From assembly GCA_034440635.1 (NCBI GenBank), contig JAOTON010000214.1, positions 62,001 through 126,000 on the forward strand: a stretch of 64,000 nt of DNA, written 5' to 3'. The translations under genes and the position numbers were made by a program. Shown here one piece after another: positions 11,640-22,034 of the stretch. Within the stretch, counting starts at the first letter, position 1. The number at the start of each line of letters is the position of its first letter. This DNA comes from Lepas anatifera (Eukaryota > Arthropoda > Thecostraca > Lepadidae). Below the pieces are notes generated by a model. That model made no database searches and was not told the DNA's origin. It saw only the letters and a list, made by a program, of their open reading frames with translations.

Positions 11640-12118
11640 TACGAACCTGCACTATGGTGCGGTACGAGCCTGTACTATGATTTAGTACGAACTTGTACTA
11701 TGATTTGTTGCGAAACTGTTCTATGATTTGATGTGAACCTGCACGAAGACTTAGTATGAACCTGCACTACATTTGGTACGAGCATGTACTAGATTTGGCA
11801 CGGAGCTGTACAAGATTTGGTACGAACCTCTTCTATGATGTGATACAAACCTTTAACATGATGTGGTAAAAACCTGTACCATGATGTGGTAAAAACCTGT
11901 ACCATGATGTGGTACAAACCTGTACTATGGTTTGGTACCAACTTTGTACAAAGATTTGGTACGAACCTCTACTAAGATTTGGTACGAACCTTTACTATGA
12001 TGTGGTACAAACCCGTACCATGATGTGTTACAAACCTGTAGGTACCATGATGTGGTACGAACCTGTACCTACCATGATGTGGTACAAACCTGTACTATGG
12101 ATTGGTACGAACCTGTAC
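11640..12118. repeat. 23-bp minisatellite in the last intron of the DHRS11-like gene
   Basis: About twenty diverged copies of a unit near CTGTACCATGATGTGGTACAAAC (23 bp; key words GTACCATGATGTGGTAC). The unit contains an internal GTAC..GTAC inverted repeat. The open frame at 11909-12325 on the plus strand is produced by the repeat and is not a gene. The array runs up to, and slightly into, the 3' end of exon 6: the last exon bases and the donor (GTACAG|GTTCGTACC on the minus strand) match the repeat unit. Confidence 0.88.
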
Positions 12119-12262
12119 CGCCGCAGGCGCTCCCAGCAGATATATGATGGCCTGAGCAATATGTTCTGCCTCTATCCCGTTGGCGACCAGCTCAGTTCCC
12201 TTTTTCGCGTCATTGTACATTACCGTTCCCAGGTTTGTTTTGACCGTGCCCGGCGATATTTG
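12113..12262 (-). CDS. DHRS11: DHRS11-like exon 6
   Basis: 50 codons after TATCGGCAG, encoding [12 protein letters not shown] and [20 protein letters not shown]. Two donors are possible: GCG|GTACAG (exon end 12119) or CAG|GTTCGT (exon end 12113). The second retains PAAVQ, which matches family PA-H/x-VQ and is preferred. This end lies in the 23-bp minisatellite. Confidence 0.85.
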
Positions 12263-15208
12263 CTGCCGATACACAGATTACGCCAATCACAAACTTGTTC
12301 ACAATCTCTATACGTAAATATATAGAAGCTTCCTGTTAGGGTAATAAGCGGGATTTGTGTGTGTTTGTAAAATTAATAACGGACAAAGATATTCATACAT
12401 TTATCTCTGTCTCATATTCGGACATAATTAACTAAATCCAGCTGTTTCCAGTCTTTCAAACTGCATAGCTCTCTCTCAACGAGACCATGACCACATTTAC
12501 CTTTCCAACCCCTTTTCGTACGAAGTGAGTTGCACATCTTTAAGCTACGAGATGATGTTTCTTATGAATTATGTACTTACCCTATGCTAAAGAATTACGG
12601 CTTGTCCACGTCAACCCATTTTCTGTCAAATTGTTCGAGTAAATAGTTAATTGCCAGGTGCGGATCCAGGATGAATCCGGTTATACCGCAGTGAGCGACG
12701 AAGAAGCGGTTAATTTTAACCGAATTTAGCAAATCTTTCGAAAGACACGTTTTTACAATAATGACTGTAGCACCACCCAATGTTTGGTCTGAATCCGCCC
12801 CTGCTCACCGCCACGCGGATTCTCTGTCGGGGCTCCTCCTTCTCTAGCTCATTGCGGAGTCCGTCTGTCAGCGCCTTGACGGCGTGTTTACTGGAAGTGT
12901 AGAAATGATGGTCGGCAAAGTCGGGCACCTGCACGTGACAACTGGGTTAGGGCGCTCTCAGGTCCGGTATGTGATCAGATACCCCCAGCCGCTGGGGATT
13001 GCGTTGGATTGGATTGACCAGAAAGTTGGGGTAATTTTTGATCGGAAGATGCATTTGAATTCTCATTTTTGGCTTGTTGGTCGTGCTCGTCGGATAGGGG
13101 TTGGATGCGGGTTAGATTCAGATCTGTAACAATGGTCGCCAACCAGATTGGCTGGTTAGTTGTTGGAAGAAATTGGGAAATGTTCGGCTTATGTTGGAAT
13201 TTTCTAGGCAGTGATGCAGCCTGAGGGGATTGTAGCGAGATGGGAGGAAACGAAAGTCTGTAAATGGGCAAAACAAATCTTTCCTGATGATGCGGGAATA
13301 GTGTATTTGAATAAAAAGTCAAACACATTCCGCCTGGCTGCAAAGATAGTAGTCAGAATCATACAAACGAGGATTGAGTACCTGTATGATTCAATTCTTA
13401 ATTGTTGGAAGCAGAGGTGCATTTTGGTTAGGATGTGTTTTGCGAAGCATAAGAAGACACGACTATCCTTTAGTCTTGTGACTACATCTTAAGGCAATCT
13501 GAAAATTTATCATGACGCTCTTAAAAGCGTGGCACACCTGTCCTTTTTGCGCGCCTGGATTAATAATATTGTGTACTAGGTCTGGGGAAACCGGTTTTTG
13601 CCGTCTGTTCACGGTCATTCCTCACCATGTGACCGACGTTGCTACAGATGTTGACGATTTGGCCCTGTTCTGTGTTTTTGGCACGCATGCTCCTGAAACT
13701 CGGCAGAGGAAACATTACACGTATGCATCTAGGTACCTTGTACATTTCATGTGTGCACTGCAGTTTGACGGGGAGGAGCAACGCTACCATTATCTTTTCT
13801 GCATGCATATTCATAGTCTTACTTACTACAGCTTACTTACTAAAATGCATACTTTTGAGTTGTGATGCTCTTTTTCGTCTTTATTTGAATAAGAAATGGT
13901 GGTGCTTATGCCCACCGCCAACTTTGAACTTATTCGGTTTTGAACATCATCTCTAAATAACTGTGACGTTTAAATATTATTTTCAAGCTGCCATGACCTC
14001 TCTGAATCCCATCAAGTGATGTTCACTTCCTCACTGCGTAAGACTCGAAGTTAAATTGCTTCGCAGTTTTGTTTCTAAGATTGATTGCTAGTGCCTGGAC
14101 ACAATAAATGACAACCGCGAAGAGAATAAATTGTTAGAATTAAAGAAGTTTTGGCCCCACCTGACAGCCAGTTTAGCGCAGTGAGCCACCGCCAGCACGT
14201 TGACGTTCAGAATTGTCTGCCATTTCGAGACGTCTCCGCTAAGGAGAGGCTGCGCCGAGTTTGTCCCTGCCAAAAATGTCAGCGAACGTTAGATGACCGA
14301 TTACGTCACTGTAACGTCACCGCTGAACAGATGCTTTGGGTCTGGTCGAGACCCTTTCTCGAAAAAGGGAGAGCTTTTGATGCAAAGTATTTTGTCGACA
14401 ATTTCCCAAGACAAATAACGCAAAATAGTGTAACAAGTGGGTCATAATTGTCGAAATCAGTCACTAGACTTCATTAGCGTATTTTTACATTTATTTCCGT
14501 TACTTAACTTGGTTTTTTCTGGCAAAATATCTGGCTCCAAAAGCTCCCGGTTTTTCAAGAGAGGGTCTGGACCAGCTCCCTAGAAGTGCAGCACATAACT
14601 GCAAAAAATAGAAGAATCACTCATTTCTGGATACAGTTCCTTTTTGTGTTTAGAATGACGGCCTATCTCCAGCAATCTTTGCTAGCACTTGAGAGCATTC
14701 CTCTCCCCCGACGCTGTGGTGGTTCTCTCCACTTCTGCTGTTTTGGCAGCCGCAGTGTCAACACTTCCTTCAACTTCACTTGGCTATATCGCAGGGAAGT
14801 TAGCGCCGAGGAGGCAGGCCCATCAGTTTCAGAAGTGGGAAGCCTTGGCTACCGCTTGACTTTGAGATTGAATAGGCCAATTATCTTCATTATATTTGCC
14901 CTTATACGCATACCCCCCATCCCTGACGCACTCCCGAGTCTCCTGTTAACTGTCCCACTGTTATAAAGCCTTAACTGAAGGCACGCCTCCCCGACTTTGG
15001 AGCTGTCCGCTAACATAAACACGGCTCCAACTTCGCTGCCATAGTTTCTCCAGAACCTGTACACACCTGCGTTGTTGATCAGAATATCGACTCCGCCGAA
15101 TTTTGTATCGATCGTGCGGAACATGTCTTCGATCTGGGCTTGGTCGCTGAGATCGCATTGTAGAGTCGCCATGGAGCCAGGAAGACCCTTCAGTCCCTCC
15201 GCTACAGC

Positions 15209-15263
<55 letters not shown>

Positions 15264-15690
15264 ATCAGGACTGTGATATGCGTTTATTATTTAATGAAAA
15301 TAGACTTTGTACTCTCAATAGACAACTTTATCGCTGATATATGACCAAAAATGTAGATCCATCAACAAATTTCGTAAGTATCTATGTACCATCACCATGA
15401 ATCGCACGTTAGGGACTTTTGACTTTCAAGATCAGTTACCCTGTGCCGCATCTGACGCAAGCATCAACAAAATAGTACACAATAAACCATAATCAACTTC
15501 TATAACCACCACTGACGTTACGGCACGAGACAAGTCTGCAATTTCCGGTGGACATTACCTTTAGGAGCTTCAGATTAACATCGCATCCAATGACCAAGAG
15601 GCCGTGTTTTGCGAGCTCGCGGGAGGTGGCGGCACCTATACCCGAGGCCGCACCCGTAACTAGCGCCACTTTTCCCGTCCACCGCTCCAT
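12113..15690 (-). CDS. DHRS11: DHRS11-like short-chain dehydrogenase/reductase (six exons, last exon uncertain)
   Basis: NAD(P)(H)-dependent oxidoreductase of the classical SDR family, probably cytosolic since no signal or membrane segment is seen. Coding exons on the minus strand are 15690-15559, 15208-15067, 14266-14161, 13692-13626, 12928-12809 and 12262-12113, all with GT-AG junctions and matching phases (0,1,2,0,0,0), giving 239 residues without a stop. Seen: cofactor motif TGAASGIG (12-19), Asp63 in CDL, NNAG (89-92), Asn114 in NVNV, Ser144 in NICS, YTSSK with Tyr159/Lys163, and the ISPG loop (191-194). The exon-by-exon order LLSG, NVNVLA, Q/HIVNI, HFYxxxKxAV, ISPG is that of DHRS11, about 260 residues in vertebrates. 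DHRS11 is known as a 17-beta-hydroxysteroid/carbonyl reductase; insect relatives include farnesol dehydrogenases, so the substrate here is unknown. The start is the ATG just before [12 protein letters not shown], which aligns with the family start. The final dozen or so residues are unresolved. Confidence 0.9.
12655..12803. mobile_element. hAT-type MITE in intron 5 of the DHRS11-like gene
   Basis: Inverted ends CAGGTGCGGATCCAGGA on the left and TCTGAATCCGCCCCTG on the right, matching the termini of the MITEs at 7.8, 30.2 and 60.3 kb. Length 149 bp, non-coding. The flanking octamers (TTAATTGC and CTCACCGC) do not match, so a target duplication is not demonstrated. Confidence 0.65.
12809..12928 (-). 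CDS. DHRS11: DHRS11-like exon 5
   Basis: 40 codons between CACGTGCAG and GCG|GTGAGC. Contains [19 protein letters not shown] with catalytic Tyr159 and Lys163. An inverted-repeat element begins at intron position +6, so the sixth donor base comes from the element. Confidence 0.92.
13626..13692 (-). CDS. DHRS11: DHRS11-like exon 4
   Basis: A 67-bp exon between GTTTCAG and ATG|GTGAGG, phase 2 to phase 0. Encodes [20 protein letters not shown] and HM, including the catalytic Ser144. Confidence 0.9.
14161..14266 (-). CDS. DHRS11: DHRS11-like exon 3
   Basis: 106 bp between TTTTGGCAG and GTCAG|GTGGGG, phase 1 to phase 2. Encodes [20 protein letters not shown] with the structural Asn of the SDR active site. 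Confidence 0.92.
15067..15208 (-). CDS. DHRS11: DHRS11-like exon 2
   Basis: 142 bp, begins after TCTCTCAG and ends GCAG|GTGTGT in phase 1. Encodes residues 45-92, including CDLSD and INNAG. A later GT in TACAG|GTTCTG was considered, but only the first donor keeps frame with exon 3. The polypyrimidine tract of its acceptor is the (TC)n microsatellite at 15211-15263. Confidence 0.92.
15211..15263. repeat. (GA)n microsatellite forming the exon 2 polypyrimidine tract
   Basis: 53 bp of GA with one extra G. On the gene strand it is (TC)n running directly into the AG acceptor of exon 2. Confidence 0.97.
15559..15690 (-). CDS. DHRS11: DHRS11-like exon 1
   Basis: 44 codons from the ATG at 15690-15688, containing the dinucleotide-binding motif TGAASGIG. 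Donor AAG|GTAATG at 15558-15557, phase 0. Confidence 0.9.
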
Positions 15691-16371
15691 CGCTGAAACC
15701 AAACCGATGGTTAAAAAATATGCATTTTTTGTTGAAAATTTGAGACGAACACTGCTGTAATTCAAAACTTCTCAAAAGAAAGGACTTGCCGTTTCTTTCC
15801 ATCATGTAACAACTGGTAACTAACTCCCGTGTCATTCAAAGTTATACTATGTGGTAACTCACCTCTGCCTTGTTTTACTAACTTGGCAATGTTATATACA
15901 ACAAAGGTATGTATTTAACAGGAGGATAAGGTATTCTATATTAACAGGGATGATTTCTCAACTTGAGGCCACTCCTGAAGTATCCAATGAAATGCGGGGA
16001 GTCCGGGCATGGGGACAGCCGCAACACACTGTATTTATCGGGTACAATCTGATAGTTAGATGCTTGGCTGCTCCCAACTTATGTTTGCTAAGCTATGGTA
16101 TGCTCAGGGTGTCACTAGGGAATTTCTACTGGGGGGACGGCCCCTGACTGGGCGGCCAGGGGAGGAGAATTCTGTGAAATATGTTTGCATATGAAACACT
16201 AACGACGACACACTGTTCGAACACATTTATGTAGATTCCGGCAAGTAACAGGGAGATAATACAAAACAAGTTGTGGTCTAAAACTAGGGGTGGGAGAGGG
16301 GTGCGTCGTGTCGTGTCCTCCCTCCACCTTCGGGGCCCATGGCTATACTATGCAGATACAAATTTGGAGAG
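15691..16371. other. Region 5' of the DHRS11-like gene; no gene seen
   Basis: Would hold the promoter and any 5' untranslated exon of the minus-strand gene, but no TATA box, initiator or donor could be identified with confidence. Confidence 0.3.
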
Positions 16372-16551
16372 TGCACGGTGTTGTAGTGGCTAGCACTCTC
16401 GCTTTCCACGCGGCAGACCTCAAGGTCGGGCAGATTCCCAGAACAAGGGAAAATCTGGCTCTCGAGAAACTCTTCCAATAGGAAGAGAGTTGGCGACGCC
16501 ATATCACCCCGGCGGTTGGTGCGTCGATAAGCCTCCCCCTCCCAAAATAAG
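16372..16551 (+). mobile_element. tRNA-derived SINE, copy 2
   Basis: A-box-like TAGTGGCTAGC at 16384-16394; the B-box is decayed. The body has GAAAATCTGGCTCTCGAGAA and GAGAGTTGGCGACGCCATAT, followed by CGGTTGGTGCGTCG and a C/A-rich tail. Same family as copies at 7.46, 44.75 and 48.95 kb. Confidence 0.85.
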
Positions 16552-17058
16552 AAAAGCAGTTGAAGGTATTGGTTGCTGCATTCCCCGAGACCAATATCAG
16601 CTATATGTCTCAGAGGCATTAACTACTACGTGGGACGTCCCAATCGGGAGATAGCTCGCGCAGATACCGTGGTAGGGTTCCCGCTTACCTATCTGTAACC
16701 CGGCCCCGCCTGGGCCCTTTCCCTACCCACCACTGTCTAGTGGTCCGATCAGACGCTCCTCTCCTATGGTCTTGGGAATGGAAAGTGATATAGAAAAATT
16801 GAAGCGGCGATGGAAGAGGCTTGCCGTTTTCTACTTACGAGTTCAGTTTGAGCCATATCCATTGGCCCGTGAGGTCACAGTGTACCAAAATGGGTCAAAT
16901 CTGGACCCATTTAAAAATTCCCTTATTCCCTTATAACTTGGGATGGGAACCATTAGACTTAGAACAAAGCCAGAGGTATCAATGTGTTTTTCGTGACCAA
17001 AGTATCCAAATGATATGCAGCATGACCTTGTAAGGCCACATTTTTACCTTTGCCTGCC
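16552..17058. other. No gene seen
   Basis: Non-coding; the half near 16830-17050 has GACC/GGTC words like the neighbouring MITE. Confidence 0.35.
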
Positions 17059-18064
17059 TTAACACGCGCCCCGCTGGGGTCCCTTGCATGACGCGCTCCG
17101 CTGTGGGGCGTTTTTCGCCCCCCTCCGTATCCCGTTCCCCACAAAAGCTAAAGGAAAATTACGGGCGGTGTTCGAAAGCTCTTAAAAAGACGAAGAGATT
17201 GTATAGGAAGTATTTTTCTCAGGTCAATATTGCGGTCAGCATAGGTCAAAGAAGGCTCCATAGGCTTACAACAGAGCAGTGTACGTTTCCCTCTCTAGAT
17301 CTGCCCTCAGGGAAAATCTTTATGCATCATTGGATTCCTCTCATCGCGGCGAATCGAATGATGTATAATAAGACCTTGCTAGGTCAAATAGTCAAAATGA
17401 CCTGACCTCGAGCTACGTCAGGGTCACAAAGTGAACTGGTATGGTCATATTGCACATCAATCGACTCCTCGTGACAATATAAGCACAATGCAAGCAAAAT
17501 GGGAGCTTTATCTCAATTCAGTGAGAAGCTATTGACAAAACAATCACCCTCTGCTCCCGTGACCTGATATGACCTTTGAGAGGTCGGATGCTCAAAAACT
17601 CAACTTTATGGTCAATATCGTGGTAATAGTAGACGATTTAAGGATTTTCAGCTTTATCTATGCAGTATTTACTGAAAACGAGACCATTCTATTTTTCACC
17701 ATAGACTTAAATGGGGTGACCAAAAAATTGACCCCACCTTAGGTCAACAATATCAAAATTCCGAGATAGCAGATTTATAGATCCTAATGACTTTATCATA
17801 ATGTGAAAGTTTCAAACTGATCAGTTTGCTGATGTTCCCTGGGCGCTGCTTTAAACTCGTTATTTTTGGTTTTGAGGTCGGGTCACTTAACCCTGAATAG
17901 CTCCTTGACCTGACGTGACCTTAACTGAAAAATTTGGTCAGGTGTGTCAAATTAATCAGGAATAAGGTACTGTAAGTTTCTTTGTTCTGCGTTTTTTCGT
18001 TTTTGAGCCATCTGGGGAAAACCAGGAGGGGGGCGAATTTCGCCCCCAGCGGGGCGCATGTTAA
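17059..18064 (+). mobile_element. TTAA MITE, family D copy 1
   Basis: 1.0-kb element between TTAA at 17059-17062 and 18061-18064. Left end CACGCGCCCCGCTGGGG; right end is the inverted CATGCGCCCCGCTGGGGGCG. Non-coding, rich in AGGTCA/TGACCT. A second copy in the opposite orientation is at 39285-40295. Confidence 0.87.
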
Positions 18065-18210
18065 GCTTAGTTGAAAATCCGGTAAAGAAAACATTGGAAA
18101 AAAGATAATTTGGCTTTGATAGATAGCTTGGAATAAGTTATTTTGGATATCATTTAACCCCTTGGATCCTGCTCTTTACTATGGTATCAAATGTATTGCC
18201 CTACCGTGTT

Positions 18211-18609
18211 TCAAACATAAGTTATAGGCACAAACATTATAAAAGGAACATCTGGTGACCTTGTCATTGTCCTGACCTCAAAACGAATAGCAGCACGCAT
18301 ATTTTTCCGTTCGGGAACTTTTGAATGATGTTTAGAAGCTTTATCTAGCTCGTTGAGAAGTCGAGTTACTCTCTGTTGTTTTTTCAGCCTGATTTTAAAA
18401 TAACAGTGCTGCTGTACATACATTAGTTTAGCAATAAAGTCATCACTAGTTGACTTAACCTGACCTGATGCCATCCCCTGGTCACAAGTTGTCAAATTTA
18501 TCATCCTAGAGGCCTGCAAAGCGACTTGTCCCTCATTTGCATAGGCTCGACATAATTCGCGAAAAAACGAGGATGTCCGATCAAACGCCCCAGGCGGTGA
18601 AAGGTTCAA
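18211..18609 (-). other. Unassigned open frame of 132 codons
   Basis: A minus-strand frame longer than expected for AT-rich DNA, with a charged, probably helical middle (KIRLKKQQRVTRLLNELDKA). No motif that I recognise. It could be a remnant of a mobile-element ORF or chance; its start overlaps the hairpin at 18596-18642. Not claimed as a gene. Confidence 0.15.
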
Positions 18610-18642
18610 GTTTTTTCGCAGAGGGAACTTGAACCTTTCAAG
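18596..18642. repeat. 15-bp-arm hairpin
   Basis: TGAAAGGTTCAAGTT and its complement AACTTGAACCTTTCA are separated by 13 bases. Perfect arms. Function unknown. Confidence 0.85.
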
Positions 18643-19380
18643 AAAGGAGGGAAAACGGCGGTGCGGAACACCCCTTCACTTCTATACCCGTCACGTTTCC
18701 ATACCCGATAATCACTTTGCATCAAGTGTCTCTTTAATGCTCCACGTGCCTGTCAGAATCTGATTAAGCCGCCGGGGCCGCCCCCCTGTTGGCTCCCCCA
18801 CTTTCCCCTACCCTTCCCCCATCGTTTTTCCAGGAATCCGTGCAGCACCAGACGGTTTCGACGTTATTTATCCTACAACCTCATGGAACTGTGTCCGTCT
18901 ATAATGATGTGTGTTCAGCGAAGTAAGTCGTATATCTTTGGTTGTTTGGTTGTTTACTGTGTTCCAGGTATGGGGGCAACGGCTGTTTTAAACGAGCGAG
19001 GGGACCATAGGGTCAGGCTTATGGCCGTTATAGTGAGTATGAGCCATGATGCAGGCTTAGGGGCTGGAATCAAATATGAAATATTTTGGTCATGGTGAAA
19101 AAATTCCAGGGCTGTTTGTTATCTGTTATTACCTTCCGTGAGCTTTTTTGACTAAACATTATGCCCTTTATCTGACATTATCCTTTTGTTCCCTTTACTG
19201 GCTTAGCATGTCTATTTCTTACCAAAAAAGGAAAAAGGTTATCCTCACATTTTCTCATCTTGAACTTTGCAATGATCAGTTCGGGAGATTAGATGCGACG
19301 CAAGCCTAGGATTGACACTGCTCCTTAGGATTTTTTTGCGGTCTTAAGTTTGGAAGGTATTAAGCAGCAGATTACAAATA
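18643..19380. other. No gene seen
   Basis: No supportable coding region or element boundary between the hairpin and the LINE. Confidence 0.35.
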
Positions 19381-19774
19381 TAAAAATACAAACCAGCGTC
19401 AAACAACTGGTGTGACGCTGAGGTTAGGCGTGCACTGCGAGAGAAAGAAAGAGCTTTCAAGTGTATGAAGCGTAATAGGAATGATCAGACCATCCAAAAT
19501 TTTGAGGAAACGCGGCGATCATTCAGAACTCTGTCATCTCACAAATCTTCTAAGCATTTGCAGGGCATGATCGGAAACTTTAAAACAAATCCAAAAACGT
19601 TTTTGGTCGTACCTACAGTGCATCAGGGGGAATAAGGGACGAATTGCATCACTGCTAGATGGAACACACGAAATCTATAATGACATTCAAAAAGCCAACC
19701 TGCTTAACGATACCTTCGCGAGAAAATTTAACCCACCTGATGTTGCTGATTACCCCACTATCACAGAGTATAAC

Positions 19775-20461
19775 TTGCCATCTCTGTACAGATTTGAAAT
19801 ATCAGAGGGAACAGTTCGAACTGTCTTGGGTGATTTGCAGGTGCACAAGGCCTGCGGGCCTGACGATATCAGTGCTAGAGTCGTCAAGGAATTGCGTAAC
19901 GAGCTGGTGCTTCCTCTCTGCATCCTATTTAGGGAATCAATAGAAGAGGGGATATTCACGAGCAGATGGGCGGAGGCCAACATTGTCCCGATTTTCAAAA
20001 AAGGATCTGGGAAATCACCTCAAAATTACCGAAGTGTCTCTCTGCTTCCGCTTTTCGGCAAAATTTTGGAGAGATGCGTATATCAGACCCTTCTCACTCA
20101 TGTTCAACCAGTCCTGTCTGAATATCAGCACGGATTTGTTCCGCGCCGCTCATGTGACTCTAATTTGGCAACTCTTCTAAAAACGGCATGGAACTCTATC
20201 TCTTCCGGCCATCAAACTGACACAATCTACACTGAGTACTCTGCGGCCTTTCAGAGCGTGAATCATAAACTCTTACTCTATAAGCTTCAAAAATCTTATA
20301 ACGTGTCTGGAAAAGCGCTGTCCTGGCTTAAATCATTCCTTTGCTCGAGAAAACAACGGGTTGTCGTAAACGGAAAGTGCTCTCATTGGACGGATGTACG
20401 TACGCTCTGGAACACCGGAAGGCAGGCAAATATCTCCTTTGCTCTTTTCATTGTTCATTAA
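19775..20461 (+). pseudogene. LINE reverse transcriptase, fingers/palm part (inactive)
   Basis: 228-codon frame with the RT signature blocks HKACGPDDISARV, NYRSVSLLPLFGKILE and FVPRRSCDSNL. The catalytic block A has EYSAAFQ, with both expected Asp residues replaced. The frame shifts near 20400, where the next frame continues with SGTPEGRQISPLLFSLFIND and FADDVKLY. Confidence 0.85.
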
Positions 20462-20585
20462 TGATCTGCCAAACGAAATTCAAACAAATTCTATGCTATT
20501 TGCTGACGATGTGAAGCTTTACCACCAAATTCATACTTCCGAAGACTCAGAACTGCTTCAGGCTGATCTAGATAGATTGGCTAAG

Positions 20586-20736
20586 ATGGCGGATCGGATT
20601 GCGTCGGGGCCCTGGGGCGCATCCGACTGGGGCGCCATCCGGACGGGGCGCCATGCCGGAAAGCTATCGGTGGGCGCCAATCCTTCGGTGGGCGCCGACC
20701 GCATCCTGTGGGGCCTGTGGGGGCGGGGGGGGCCTG
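20586..20736. mobile_element. GC-rich 151-bp insert in the LINE with 8-bp flanking repeat
   Basis: Interrupts the RT frame between LDRLAK and WSESWK. It is flanked by TGGCTAAG at 20578-20585 and 20737-20744. Insert plus one flank is 159 bp, so the reading frame is kept. The interior has repeated GGGGCGCCAT and GTGGGCGCC words. Its first bases ATGGCGGATCGG resemble hAT MITE ends elsewhere in the window, but the other end does not. Confidence 0.6.
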
Positions 20737-20963
20737 TGGCTAAGTGGTCGGAATCCTGGAAGCTAAATCTGAATCCCTCAAAATGTCATTCGTTTAGAAT
20801 CAGTTTAAAAAGGAACCCCATCCCGGCAATCTACAAAATTCGAAACACACCTCTGGAGCACATGGACAAAGTTCACAACCTCGGCATTTGGTTAGATTCC
20901 AAATTGAACTTTTCAGAGCATATAAACATCCTCGTCAGCAAGGCAAACAAGATTTTGGGTCTG

Positions 20964-21999
20964 TTAAGCCCTCGCCTTCACCGGGGGGGCATCGATGGCC
21001 CCCCTAAGGTTTTTCCGGGATAGCAGAAAAACGACGAGGCGCAGCACCGCGGTTGAGGGCTCTACCTCTCACTGCATCATTTTCCCATCATCCCTGAAAT
21101 TTTTCCCCGGGTCACCCAAGGTCAGGGTCACCAGATGAGGTCAACCAAGGTCACCTCACTTCACCTTTAGAGCTCTGTAAGAGCTACATTTCAAAGTTGA
21201 TCGATTTGAAACTTCCTACACTTCATGACCCCTCCAGGGTCTACAAGGTGTATATCCGGGATTTTTCGATTTCGTGCCCTGAGGTCAGGTCACGAGGCGA
21301 CCTCTCCCATTGGAAAAGCATTGGGAAAACCTATTTCATGATATAAAAGCCACAAAAATGATTGCAAATACTCAGACTGCTCAGAACAACGTTTTTGGAC
21401 ACCCTTTCACGGATCCCAGGGGTCATATTTGCCCTTTGACTTTTCTAAGGTCATCCAAGGTCACCAGAGGTCAAAAACAGTATTTTGACAATAACTTTTG
21501 ACCTAATTGAGCTAGAGCGTAGTGAAACAAACACCATCGTGTTTGTTTTGTCACTGGCTTTCATTTGATATACGGCAAGGTCACTTTTTGACCTTTCGTG
21601 ACCTCAGGTCTTATTAGGTCACGAGGTGACCTCTGGCGGTCAAACCAATGGCGGGAGGTCTTTACGTTCCACATAGCGGAAACAGTACTGACAATTTGCT
21701 ATCAAATGTACTTTACCAGGCCTCAATAGCTCTAATGACATAAGAGTTATGCCCAGTTTGCTTAAGCATTGCATATTTGAGTGAAAATACCCGATCTTGA
21801 CCTAATTTGACCTCTGGAGGTCAAACCATTGACCTGAGCACTAAAACATGCAAAGTAATTTCTTACTGAATTCACGCGAGCTTTCTATTGCACTTTGCAG
21901 ATTTGCGCTAACGCCCATATTTTCGGAGTTAGAGGGGGGCATCGATGGCCCCCCGGTGGGGCGAAGGTGGCGCCGGACCCCCGGTGGGGCGCGGGTTAA
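20964..21999 (+). mobile_element. TTAA MITE, family A copy 2
   Basis: 1036-bp element between TTAA at 20964-20967 and 21996-21999, inserted in the LINE frame. Ends GCCCTCGCCTTCACCGGGG and the complement of CCCGCGCCCCACCGGGGG. By eye it is nearly identical, in opposite orientation, to the element at 4391-5428, suggesting recent mobility. Short ORFs inside are not genes. Confidence 0.88.
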
Positions 22000-22034
22000 T
22001 GCGCCTCTTCAGACTGGCCGAGGTGGTGGAAGAC

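Noticed and set aside
11909..12325. 138-codon plus-strand open frame rich in Met, Trp and Tyr
   Set aside because: Generated by the 23-bp minisatellite, and its end overlaps exon 6 of the gene on the opposite strand.
12975..13343. 122-codon minus-strand frame between exons 4 and 5
   Set aside because: Lies in intron 4 of the DHRS11-like gene on the same strand, and the flanking exon phases are already consistent without it; no motif.
15067..15172. Start of the SDR at the internal Met of exon 2
   Set aside because: It would remove the TGxxxGIG cofactor motif, which is encoded in phase with exon 1.
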